DNA from: RHLJ01 sp965601955
GTDB lineage: Bacteria; Bacteroidota; Rhodothermia; Balneolales; Balneolaceae
Direction of reading: 5' to 3'
Length of the DNA: 64,000 nucleotides
Assembly (NCBI GenBank): GCA_965601955.1
Contig: OZ271855.1
Location: forward strand, 3,100,001-3,164,000
Notes under the pieces: generated by a model
Database searches by the model: none
What the model was told of the DNA's origin: nothing
What the model saw: the letters and a program-made list of their open reading frames with translations, nothing else
Position numbers and translations under genes: made by a program
In this document: piece by piece, positions 44,201 through 51,932 of the stretch
Numbering within the stretch: the stretch's first letter is position 1
How the letters are laid out: each line of letters opens with the position of its first letter

Positions 44201-44271
44201 TGTATATCATCCTTGATGATGTCAAGATATGGGCAGGAAGAATTGGCTTGATGTCCAAAATCAGATCTTAA
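41242..44271 (+). CDS. RND efflux permease, second subunit (AcrB/MdtC-like)
   Basis: The second pump subunit, 1009 residues, co-translated with the first (overlap 41242-41245). It begins FTELSIKRPVTTMMVFVSLVVVGI. The TM4 motif is GMLVDNAVVVTENI, again with the D-N pair (Asp397, Asn398). The C-terminal half shows LMGIVVNNGIVLIDHILHLRSEG and RMRPILMTAGTTVLGLIPLAVG, standard RND segments. The sequences of the two permeases have diverged substantially, which fits a heterotrimer rather than a recent duplication. Substrate is unknown. A strong terminator follows at 44277, so the operon ends here. Confidence 0.95.
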   Translation: MSFTELSIKRPVTTMMVFVSLVVVGIIATRLVPLEYFPDISFPGAFVQVPYPNASPEEIEEQVIRPMEEALATISGLERMNSNAGENNGGIVVQFKQGADINLKAIEIKEKIESVRGQLPDDFEYYSIFKFQDGGGNTLQLRISSERDLSDAYDLLNRNLAQRIERIEGVGQVTLYGVEKKEIRIELMTDRILSYNVDLNALTATLRRANFSSSAGKITDNGLRYNVRPIGELRGVEDIEDLIIGDNNLRVKDIAEVKYVEPIRDYARHLDMKYAIGLDIVKESSANTVAVVEAVLEEIEEINKLPEMQGIKIYEMNNQADGILQSLRELLNSGILGAGLSVVMLFFFLRQFGTTMIVATAVPFSLIVTLGFFFFLDISLNILSMMGLMLAVGMLVDNAVVVTENIHRHQRKGKDAAKAAIFGAREVGIAVTAGTLTSVVVFLPNIVNESFVKPYMYYIGMPIIISLVASLLISLTVIPLLTSKLKAPEEKKKTIIDKFSVKYAAFLGWFVDRRWVSSISILLLLFSIAIPMNFMNVDMFPRVEQRELGLRYNLNSSYTLDRVKQAVDKVEQYLYDNQEKFEIESVYTYYQPDFANSTIILTGEDVAEKSVELIKKEIEENLPIVLIGEPAFEFRSRNNTEAVRVFVQGESMDVLKELADQVEWRLTQIEGLSDVKSEAEIGREEVRLSIDHERARNFGLTSTQVAQMISSSVRGQTLRRIRGPQSEIDVVLALQNSDRQTINDLMELPIAIGPDQTIKLASLADFEQTQGPGRIFRENRKTSLGINVNLDGLPMDEARTQIAQVMDQIVYPAGYRWSYGRSFDDDAEAMNVMLFNMMIALFLIYLVMAALFESLIYPAGILSCILYGVVGIFWFFFITGTTFDFMSLIGILVLMGIVVNNGIVLIDHILHLRSEGLSRREAVVQGGKDRMRPILMTAGTTVLGLIPLAVGNTQIGGDGPPYFPMARAIIGGLTFSTVVTLIVLPSLYIILDDVKIWAGRIGLMSKIRS

Positions 44272-44276
44272 AAATT

Positions 44277-44305
44277 AAACCCCTCATCTTATGAGGGGTT
44301 TTTTT
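44277..44305 (+). terminator. Rho-independent terminator of the RND operon
   Basis: A perfect 11-bp stem AAACCCCTCAT/ATGAGGGGTTT with a three-base loop, followed by a run of T, begins five bases past the permease stop. It lies just before the thioesterase start. Confidence 0.92.
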
Positions 44306-44318
44306 ATGTTTGCCACTT

Positions 44319-45059
44319 ATGGCAGACAAATACACATTCCACCAGGAGAATTTTGTTATTCGGGCGAATGAAATTGATTCTTCTGGAAAAGCAACCCTAT
44401 CTGCGATATGCAATTTTTTCCAGGAAGTAGCAGGAAATAACGCCCGTGATTTAAATTTTGATATCACTGATCTCCACCAAACTCAATCCACCTGGGTGCT
44501 CTATAGAATGGATATTAAAATAGATGAGTATCCTGACTGGAGAGATGAGATTACCGTTGAAACCTGGCCCTCCTCAGGTGATCCATTCCGTGCACTTCGC
44601 AACTACCGGATTATTGATAATAATGGGAACCAACTGGGATGCTGTCTTAGCTATTGGCTAATGATTGATTTGGTTAACAGGCGGCCAATGAGACTCCCCC
44701 AAAGTGTACTGGATACCAGGTTTCAGGAGAGAGACCATACCATGGAACTCAAATCAAACCGCTTTAAATCACTCAAACAGGAGCATAGTTTAGACGAGTT
44801 TAAGGTCAGGCGTTCTGATCTGGATATGAATAACCATGTGAATAATGTGAATTACATCACATGGATGCTAGAGTGTGTCCCTGAAAATGAGCTTACCAAT
44901 ATTCAAGGCTTCGATATCATTTTCATGAATGAAGGAGTGATGGGTGATACGATTCAGGTATTTACTTCCTCAGAACAAATGCTTCCGAAAATGATCGAAC
45001 TCAAGAAGAATAATGCACAAACGCTAGCTATTGCTGAAATTGAGTATCGAAACGGTTAA
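44319..45059 (+). CDS. Acyl-ACP thioesterase
   Basis: Hydrolyses acyl-ACP to free fatty acid. It has 246 residues with two fused hotdog domains. The start is ATG 44319; a TTG at 44310 is possible but lies close to the terminator. The N-terminal hotdog contains FFQEVAGNNARDLNFD, and WVLYRMDIKIDEYPDWRDEITVETWP follows. The C-terminal hotdog has DLDMNNHVNNVNYITWMLE, matching the plant FatA/FatB catalytic stretch with the Asp, Asn and His. Bacterial relatives are common in this phylum. The gene converges with an aldo/keto reductase, and their stop codons overlap. Confidence 0.92.
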   Translation: MADKYTFHQENFVIRANEIDSSGKATLSAICNFFQEVAGNNARDLNFDITDLHQTQSTWVLYRMDIKIDEYPDWRDEITVETWPSSGDPFRALRNYRIIDNNGNQLGCCLSYWLMIDLVNRRPMRLPQSVLDTRFQERDHTMELKSNRFKSLKQEHSLDEFKVRRSDLDMNNHVNNVNYITWMLECVPENELTNIQGFDIIFMNEGVMGDTIQVFTSSEQMLPKMIELKKNNAQTLAIAEIEYRNG

Positions 45060-45874
45060 TCCCATTCCGGAGCAAAACCAGGATTGACAATACGGAGTGA
45101 TTTGTCAAGGTCATCGATAGAGTAAAAATCCTCGTCATCAAGAGTGAAATCATAAATATCCATATTGCTTTCCAGATGTTCTTGCGACGAGGCTTTGGGA
45201 ATAGCTACCACTTGCTCCTGCTCAACTAACCAGCGTAAGGCAATTTGAGCAGAAGATTTGCCATATTTTTTACCCAGATCAACTAATAAGGGATTATCCA
45301 ATACCCTACCCTGCCCCAATGGGCTATAAGCAGTAACCAAAATATCTTTTTCAGCAGCGTAGTCAAGTAAATCAAACTGACCCAGCAAGGGATGGTATTC
45401 GACCTGGTTACAGAATACAGAAGTAGCCAGTTCCTCGGTTACTTCTTTTAAGAGCTTCATAGGAAAATTGCTTACCCCAATGTGTAATGCCTTTCCCTGC
45501 TCTTTCAACACTAGCATAGCTTCCACTGTTTTTTCTAAATCATAGTCATAATTGGGCCAGTGTATAAGTAATAAGTCTACATAATCGAGATCCAAATCCA
45601 ATAAAGACTGTTCAGCTGACTTATAGAGTTTTTCCGGTTCGTGATAACTCCGGTCAATCTTAGTGGTTACAAATAATGTATCCCGGTCTATGTGAGATTT
45701 TCTGATGGCATTTCCTACCTCCTGTTCATTTTTATAAACCTGGGCAGTATCAATATGTCGATAACCCATATCCAATGCCATTTTAACTACTTGTTCTGCT
45801 TGTTTTCCTACGAGTCCAAATGTGCCTAACCCTATTTCCGGCACGTCTACCCCTTGAACGGTCTTAAACTGCAT
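45056..45874 (-). CDS. Aldo/keto reductase
   Basis: A cytoplasmic NADPH-dependent reductase of 272 residues with the TIM-barrel AKR fold. The catalytic tetrad is visible: Asp42 (RHIDTA), Tyr47 (QVYKNE), Lys72 (VTTKI) and His105 (LLIHWP). The cofactor region contains VAIPKASSQEHLESN near residues 230-245. It is close to the 2,5-diketo-gluconate reductase/glyoxal reductase group, which have broad substrate range. It stands alone, its stop overlapping the convergent thioesterase stop. Confidence 0.94.
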   Translation of the reverse strand: MQFKTVQGVDVPEIGLGTFGLVGKQAEQVVKMALDMGYRHIDTAQVYKNEQEVGNAIRKSHIDRDTLFVTTKIDRSYHEPEKLYKSAEQSLLDLDLDYVDLLLIHWPNYDYDLEKTVEAMLVLKEQGKALHIGVSNFPMKLLKEVTEELATSVFCNQVEYHPLLGQFDLLDYAAEKDILVTAYSPLGQGRVLDNPLLVDLGKKYGKSSAQIALRWLVEQEQVVAIPKASSQEHLESNMDIYDFTLDDEDFYSIDDLDKSLRIVNPGFAPEWD

Positions 45875-45910
45875 GGTTTTCTGTCTACACCTCTTTTCCT
45901 TTTTTACTAA

Positions 45911-48718
45911 TTACTTTACGAGTGTCATTTTACGGGTCATCACTTTTGTACCTACCTCCAATTGATAGATATACATCCCACTTGGAAGCCCGGTAGCGTC
46001 CCATTCAAATTCGTGCTCTCCTTCTGAAAGCGTACCTTCGGAAAGAACTGCTACTGGCTGTCCAACCACATTAAAAACCGAAAGCTTTACTGGCATCGAT
46101 TCAGGTAATGTAAAGGAGATAATGGTTTTTGGATTAAACGGGTTTGGATAGTTTTGATGAAGAGAAATCTCCTCTGGAATAAAGCTTTCTGTTTCCTCAA
46201 AGCCTGGAGGAAGTAATTCCAGCCTGAATCGAGCTTCATATTCTTCCTCTTCCTGTTTTGATATAGCGCTTTCCAGGTCAGTTTCCTCTTCTTCACTCTC
46301 CACCGACAACTGTTCAAAATCAAATGCCCATCCTGGTCTCAAAATAAATTCCTTACCTGTTTGGTCGTCTACCAACTTGATGGTCCAGTCTGAGGGAATT
46401 CCTTCCCATTCCCTTATAGAAAAACTGAATATCCCTGATTCAGAGCTTTCAAATCGAATAGGTAATACTAATTTCTGATTCTCTTGAAAGGTGTTAACTC
46501 CCACCATTCTGTTCCAGGTTCCATTCCTGCCAAGACCTAAGAAAAGCGGATTAGATTCTCTTACAGCCAACTCCGGTACAAATTCGGGGCTCATTATATC
46601 GATGATGGTATTTTCATCTTCGGTAAATCTAAGTTGAACACTATTGGAAGTAGTCTCAGAAGAAAGCTGGAGTCTTATAAAAGCAATCTCTTCATCAAAT
46701 ACCTCTGTTTGCTCTTCAAGGGTTAATGAGTCCAACAATTCAACCTCAAAAGTAGATGAAGAAATAATAGAGTCGGTTTTTACCCAAAAAATGGTAGATG
46801 GTGGAATTACCTCATATTCCGTTAAAGCAACAGAAGTGGCCCATCCTGCCCTTTCCTCCCAGGTATAGATGTATGGGTATAAGAAGTTGGTTTGAAATGC
46901 CTTTTCAGCACCTAATAAAACATCTTTTACCCTAATGCCCTTGCTAGAGGTATTCTTTAGCAGATTAAAGCCCTCGTTGCTGTCAATGATGCCATTTTCA
47001 TTTACATCCGTTCCTGTAATACTAAACGATACCGTAGATTCTAAGTCCTGAGATTCAAATTCAGGAATGGAAAGAGTGTCTTCATCAGCGTTTACAGCTT
47101 CCATTAACTCTTCTTCCGACAGAAACTTAAATAATTGGGTTATTTCGGGATCATACTCAGTTACCTCAGAAAGTGCCGAATACGATGAGATAGTTTCATC
47201 CCACATAAACACTTCACCCAAATCCCATTCTGTGGTTAATTCAGATCCATCCAATACATACCAACCCGGTTCAGAGTTTTTCTCTTCCACTTTTTTGGAA
47301 GCACTTAATTCAACCGCACCTTCCACTCGGCTCATCTCAGAAGTTTGGATCTGGTTTGAACTAATATTTTCAACGTCAGTCCTATTAGCCTCCCTTTCCA
47401 GTAGCCTGTAACCCGTACTGGCAGCACGATTGTTATAATTAGTTCTTAATTCAACAGAGCCAGAATTCCTCCTTAACCATCGTTTTGCTTTGTATGTAGC
47501 AGCCGAAGCCTCAGGATGTTGAACCCTAATTGACTGAAAGGCAGGTAAAAAAGTACCGTAAGGAAACTCGAACAGTTCTCCTCTATTCTGAATTTTCCAA
47601 CCCGATAAATCAACGTCGATGCGTTCCTTATTTATGATTTCTATGAAATCCAGTTCCGGATTTCCGGAATATACAACCTGGTTTATATCTACTTCGGGTA
47701 CTTCATTGTCATTGATAAATGCAGCATGAGTTACAAAATCACCTAATTCTCCTTTAGAGAGATTTTGCAATTCGAAAAAGGCGTTTTCAGTACTCTCATA
47801 GCTATCATCATCCGTAGTTGGAATTTCAATCGCGTAAACGGCATCACCGATAAGCCCGGTAAAATTGAATGTGTGCTTATGGAACTTCTCTGTATCGTTA
47901 GTATCTGCCGAGCTATAAGTTGGATTAAAAACCGCATCTACGGTCAATCGGGAACCATCATGCTCATATATAGCTACATTTAGCAGAATTGACTCACTTT
48001 CTTTTGTAGTCGAAATGCTTTCATCAAATAATACCACCGGAGGAATTAAAATCCGGAAGGCGGTCCCCATTGATCTGTAACTCGATTTGTCTTTTCCTCT
48101 CCATTTAGCAGGATCTGAAACAAAGGAAGCCAGCATTCTGGGTGTTCCACTTGCTCCATTCCTTAAATAGTATTGATAGTTATTTAAGTCTCCTAAATGG
48201 ATCAGAGTATGATTTTCTTTTGAGATACTTGCAGGAATTGCTGAACCGATTTCGTTCTTTGGGTCCCATATTTGCGTGCTTCCCCAACCTATCCCATAAA
48301 TGACCCTGGTAGCACCATTATCCTTTTGAAAAGCGAATATCCTGTCTCCTTCTCCGGTGAATTCTAATCTTCCATCAACATCTACCCTATGATCCTCTAT
48401 ACTATTGATATGGATATTTGTGCCTGCTTCTATGGTAGAGGTTATGGTTACTCCAATTTCATTTCCTCCTGTAATAGAGAGCAATTCAGAATTCCAGGCT
48501 CCATTTGAGAACCAAAGCGTAGTTCCTTCTTCTAAATCCACTAGTGGGATAAAATCGAAGGAGTTGTCCGTTGCATTAACTGATACAATTACAATATCGG
48601 CTGGTAGCAATACAGACTGCGCGTAGAGACTGCCACTCAAACTTAGAAACGACAGCGCAAAGACGATATGGAGAATATTATGCTTTATCCTTTTTAGTAG
48701 CTCTTGAACCATAGGCAC
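45911..48718 (-). CDS. T9SS-type secreted protein with lamin-tail domain
   Basis: A 935-residue secreted protein with a signal peptide ending LYAQ (about 34). Order: an N-terminal beta-rich region (ADIVIVSVNATDNSFDFIPLVDLEEGTTLWFSN), a Calx-beta-like acidic region near 230-330, and a lamin-tail domain about 345-410 (FIEIINKERIDVDLSGWKIQNRG). A region with the complete EF-hand-like loop DVNENGIIDSNE near 575 follows. A C-terminal sorting domain of the Por/T9SS type ends the protein: PNPFNPKTIISFTLPE, FNVVGQPVAVL, LPSGMYIYQLEVG. This predicts type IX secretion and surface anchoring. The function is probably adhesive or structural; no enzyme motif is seen. Confidence 0.88.
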   Translation of the reverse strand: MPMVQELLKRIKHNILHIVFALSFLSLSGSLYAQSVLLPADIVIVSVNATDNSFDFIPLVDLEEGTTLWFSNGAWNSELLSITGGNEIGVTITSTIEAGTNIHINSIEDHRVDVDGRLEFTGEGDRIFAFQKDNGATRVIYGIGWGSTQIWDPKNEIGSAIPASISKENHTLIHLGDLNNYQYYLRNGASGTPRMLASFVSDPAKWRGKDKSSYRSMGTAFRILIPPVVLFDESISTTKESESILLNVAIYEHDGSRLTVDAVFNPTYSSADTNDTEKFHKHTFNFTGLIGDAVYAIEIPTTDDDSYESTENAFFELQNLSKGELGDFVTHAAFINDNEVPEVDINQVVYSGNPELDFIEIINKERIDVDLSGWKIQNRGELFEFPYGTFLPAFQSIRVQHPEASAATYKAKRWLRRNSGSVELRTNYNNRAASTGYRLLEREANRTDVENISSNQIQTSEMSRVEGAVELSASKKVEEKNSEPGWYVLDGSELTTEWDLGEVFMWDETISSYSALSEVTEYDPEITQLFKFLSEEELMEAVNADEDTLSIPEFESQDLESTVSFSITGTDVNENGIIDSNEGFNLLKNTSSKGIRVKDVLLGAEKAFQTNFLYPYIYTWEERAGWATSVALTEYEVIPPSTIFWVKTDSIISSSTFEVELLDSLTLEEQTEVFDEEIAFIRLQLSSETTSNSVQLRFTEDENTIIDIMSPEFVPELAVRESNPLFLGLGRNGTWNRMVGVNTFQENQKLVLPIRFESSESGIFSFSIREWEGIPSDWTIKLVDDQTGKEFILRPGWAFDFEQLSVESEEEETDLESAISKQEEEEYEARFRLELLPPGFEETESFIPEEISLHQNYPNPFNPKTIISFTLPESMPVKLSVFNVVGQPVAVLSEGTLSEGEHEFEWDATGLPSGMYIYQLEVGTKVMTRKMTLVK

Positions 48719-48793
48719 TTAGCATTTGAGCGACGCTTTAATTAACCACTTTAATTACACAATGGCACATTAAACTTTCGTATTTCTCGAAAT

Positions 48794-50095
48794 TTAATCT
48801 TCCAAACTTGGCTCGTGCAATTTATCCTCTGTTGATGCCACTGTAAGGGCTACTGCAGCATCTCCCGTAATATTTACGGTAGTTCTGCACATATCTAAAA
48901 TTCGATCCACACCAAGAATTAATGCAATTCCGGCTGTTGGCACCTGGATAGCTTCCAGTACGACTACAAGCATTACAATTCCTGCTCCAGGAACACCTGC
49001 AGCTCCCACCGAAGCCGCAGTAGCTGTTAGTACAATCATTAATTGCTGCCCAATTGTTAAATCCATACCCAATGCCTGGGCAATGAAAACGGCTGCAACT
49101 GCCTGATAAAGACTAGTACCATCCATATTAATAGTGGCTCCAACAGGTAATACAAAACTAGATACCTCCTCATCTACACCAAGATGCTTTTCTACCCTTT
49201 CCATGGTAACCGGTAGTGTAGCCGAGCTGGAACTGGTACTGAAGCCAAGTAACATGGCAGGACGGATCGCTTTAAAGAAACCTGAGAGCTTCATATGCTT
49301 GCTGAATACTTTGAACATGCTTGAATAAACCAGCAATACATGGATAATGAGGGCAATCAATACGGTTAAACAGTACCAACCCAGAGCCCCAAGTAATTCT
49401 AGTGCTTTAGAAAGATCATCCCCGGCTAAATCCACAATCAGTGAAGCCATGAGTGCAAATACCCCATAAGGAGCTGTTTGCATAATCAGGTCTACGATTT
49501 TGATTATCACATCATTCAGGCTGTCAAAAAATGTGACCAAAAACTTCCCTTTTTCCCCTCCTATTTGAATGATACCGATACCCAAAAGTATGGCTACAAA
49601 CACAACCTGAAGCATTAATGCATTATCTGATGCTGCAGCAAAAAAGTTAGCTGGCACCATATCAACGATAAAATCCAGAGGCCCCCGGTTAATAATCTCC
49701 TGTGCTGACTGGCTTCTTTCTTCAATAGAACTGCTATATGTCTCCTGGAGGCTAGCTTGGGTTTCTTGGGGTAAACTGGTACCTGGCTGAATAATATTAA
49801 CAGCTAGCAAACCTATTGTAACCGCACAAATGGTAGTCATTAAATAAATTACTACCGTCTTACCGCCCATTCGGGACAATTTGGTTGTGTCATTCAGGCT
49901 TGTTACCCCTGCAATTAAAGAAGCTAATACTAATGGGACAGCGATCAGCTTTAAAAGGGTAATAAATATAGTTCCAAAGGGTTTGATGAAATCAGTTGTA
50001 AATGAATTAAAACCCAGGACACTGGAAACTAGCCCCCAAATTAATCCCAAGATTAATCCAATGATTATTTGCCAGTGTAATTGCTTATACCACAT
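48794..50095 (-). CDS. Dicarboxylate/amino acid:cation symporter (DAACS)
   Basis: A 433-residue inner-membrane symporter of the GltP/DctA family, with eight transmembrane helices plus two re-entrant hairpins. The serine-rich hairpin is GFSTSSSSATLPVTMERVEKHLG. The NMDGT motif lies in LPVGATINMDGTSLYQAVAA. The second hairpin contains GAAGVPGAGIVML, and LILGVDRILDMCRTTVNITGDA is the substrate and ion region. Likely substrates are glutamate, aspartate or C4-dicarboxylates. It could take up amino acids released by the envelope proteases in this window, though that link is inference. It is monocistronic. Confidence 0.94.
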   Translation of the reverse strand: MWYKQLHWQIIIGLILGLIWGLVSSVLGFNSFTTDFIKPFGTIFITLLKLIAVPLVLASLIAGVTSLNDTTKLSRMGGKTVVIYLMTTICAVTIGLLAVNIIQPGTSLPQETQASLQETYSSSIEERSQSAQEIINRGPLDFIVDMVPANFFAAASDNALMLQVVFVAILLGIGIIQIGGEKGKFLVTFFDSLNDVIIKIVDLIMQTAPYGVFALMASLIVDLAGDDLSKALELLGALGWYCLTVLIALIIHVLLVYSSMFKVFSKHMKLSGFFKAIRPAMLLGFSTSSSSATLPVTMERVEKHLGVDEEVSSFVLPVGATINMDGTSLYQAVAAVFIAQALGMDLTIGQQLMIVLTATAASVGAAGVPGAGIVMLVVVLEAIQVPTAGIALILGVDRILDMCRTTVNITGDAAVALTVASTEDKLHEPSLED

Positions 50096-50132
50096 AGAAA
50101 TTTAGTTTTTTTATAAACGTGTAACGATCTAC

Positions 50133-50960
50133 CTATTGCCCAATAATTAAAATCACTAGAAGAGCAATTACAGAAGCACTTCCAGAAGCCATCCAGTTTA
50201 CCATATTATTATCAACATTAGAAATCTGCCTGGCAAAAATCTTTTTCAGCCATGATTTTAACTCCTTACCCTGTAGGGTTGCTCCAATCCAGGAATCAAT
50301 AAGGCTACCTAAAAGACCTGCCATCATAACTATTGCACCTGTTGCAAATGTCACATCTCGATCAAGCAGCCAAAAAATAATCGCTATAAACATAGCTCCT
50401 GATAATGAAGCAATGGTGCCAAGTATGCTAATTCCTCCATCTGTACCAGGATTTACTTTCTCGAAATTACTTACCAGCCAGGTTTTACCTTTCGTGTAAT
50501 GGGTGCCTATTTCTGATGCCCATGTATCAGAAGTAGCTGAAGCCATACCCGCTACCCCTGCAATTAAGAACACTTTCTCTTTGGTCAAAAACCATACAAT
50601 TATCCAAAGCGCAAACCAGAAGCCATTTGACCAGACCTGAATTCCATCCCTTCTAAATTTCTTATCTAACAGGGATTCTTCACTAATCATATCTTTCGAG
50701 ATCAGGGAGCTTGAAATAAAAAAAGCGAGAGCAATCAAAGCACCGGTTAATCCTGCAAGCCCAAAAGCAATAATCCCAAAAAGTATCGCTGAAAAAACCC
50801 CATCAAGAGTAAGCCAGTTGATGATAAAGGCTATATATGCGCACAACACTGATAAAACCAGTGCTACTGTGATTCTTAAATGATCCTGGGCATCGGCTAC
50901 TAATAAAAACAGGAAGATGAGAGAAAAAAGAAAAAAGATATTTATGAGCCTGTCGAGCAC
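50133..50960 (-). CDS. DUF92 integral membrane protein
   Basis: A 275-residue protein with at least six membrane segments. The DUF92 signature is visible: DGVFSAILFGIIAFGLAG, then SSLISKDMISEESLLDKKFRRDGIQVWSNG, ATSDTWASEIG, and GTDGGISILGTIASLSGA. Family members include plant VTE6 phytyl-phosphate kinase and bacterial relatives of uncertain function. It lies three bases after the DUF3098 gene, so the two are co-transcribed. Confidence 0.88.
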   Translation of the reverse strand: MLDRLINIFFLFSLIFLFLLVADAQDHLRITVALVLSVLCAYIAFIINWLTLDGVFSAILFGIIAFGLAGLTGALIALAFFISSSLISKDMISEESLLDKKFRRDGIQVWSNGFWFALWIIVWFLTKEKVFLIAGVAGMASATSDTWASEIGTHYTKGKTWLVSNFEKVNPGTDGGISILGTIASLSGAMFIAIIFWLLDRDVTFATGAIVMMAGLLGSLIDSWIGATLQGKELKSWLKKIFARQISNVDNNMVNWMASGSASVIALLVILIIGQ

Positions 50961-50963
50961 AAG

Positions 50964-51221
50964 TTATGAAGCTGTTTCCTTTTCGCTATCTGGTACCTCA
51001 GCAGGATCGTGCTTCATAATGGCAAAAATAACAACAACATATCCAGCCATAATTACAATTGGTGAGATATAGAGTGAAATGAACCCATCGATTTCATTTT
51101 CAATATACATTGCTGCAAAGCCACTGACTATCAGCAGTATGGCAATGCCAATCAACTTATAATTGAATCCTGAAAAGAACATTGGATGATCATCAGACTT
51201 ACGTGTTTTTCCTTTAGGCAT
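50964..51221 (-). CDS. DUF3098 small membrane protein
   Basis: An 85-residue protein with a basic N-terminus (MPKGKTRKSDDHPMF), two transmembrane helices (about 20-40 and 49-70) and an acidic tail. The pattern HPMFFSGFNYKLIGIAILLIVSGF matches the DUF3098 family found in Bacteroidota-type genomes. It lies directly upstream of the DUF92 gene. Function unknown. Confidence 0.8.
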   Translation of the reverse strand: MPKGKTRKSDDHPMFFSGFNYKLIGIAILLIVSGFAAMYIENEIDGFISLYISPIVIMAGYVVVIFAIMKHDPAEVPDSEKETAS

Positions 51222-51318
51222 GCTAAATTTTTAAAATCATTAACGTTTTATGGGCTTGATACGAACTAATAAGTTATTTAATTATCAGAAACTCCAAAAG
51301 TTCGAGTACTTATAATAT

Positions 51319-51930
51319 ATGCTAAAAATTGTGTTGGCTTCCCAAAGCCCTAGAAGAAAGAAGCTATTGAATCAATTAGGGCTCATTTTTGAAATACTTC
51401 CAAGCCAAAAAGAAGAAGTAATCACTTCCGATAATCCTGTTGAAATTGTTACAGAACTGGCATTACAGAAAGCAGAGGATGTTTCTAAAAATATTGAACA
51501 TGCCCTGGTAATTGGAGCAGATACTATTGTTGTACTTAACAATAAGATTCTTGGAAAACCAGCATCAGAAACTGAAGCAGTAACGATGCTTTCTCAACTG
51601 AGTGGACAGACCCATTCAGTGTATACAGGAGTAAGCTTTGTAGTTACTGATAAAAATTCTAAGCCAATAAGAACCTTTTCTTTTTTTGAAGAAACCAAAG
51701 TCAGATTTAGTACGTTGAGCGAGGAGGAAATCACTAATTATGTAGCTACAGGCAGCCCAATGGATAAAGCTGGTGCATATGGAATCCAGGATGACTGGGG
51801 TTCAGTATTTGTAGAGCATATCGATGGTGATTATTATAATGTTGTGGGATTTCCCTTAAATCGCTTTTATAGAGAGATAAAAAGGTTCATACCCGACATC
51901 CTTGACACAATGGTATTTCCAAAAAATTAA
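51319..51930 (+). CDS. maf: Maf-like nucleoside triphosphate pyrophosphatase
   Basis: A 203-residue house-cleaning pyrophosphatase that hydrolyses non-canonical or dTTP/UTP-type nucleotides. The family motifs are LASQSPRRKKLL at the N-terminus, IGADTIVVLNNKILGKP (metal site) and TGSPMDKAGAYGIQ. Specificity (YhdE- versus YceF-type) is not certain. It heads a closely packed three-gene run: the TPR gene starts two bases after its stop. Confidence 0.93.
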   Translation: MLKIVLASQSPRRKKLLNQLGLIFEILPSQKEEVITSDNPVEIVTELALQKAEDVSKNIEHALVIGADTIVVLNNKILGKPASETEAVTMLSQLSGQTHSVYTGVSFVVTDKNSKPIRTFSFFEETKVRFSTLSEEEITNYVATGSPMDKAGAYGIQDDWGSVFVEHIDGDYYNVVGFPLNRFYREIKRFIPDILDTMVFPKN

Positions 51931-51932
51931 CT

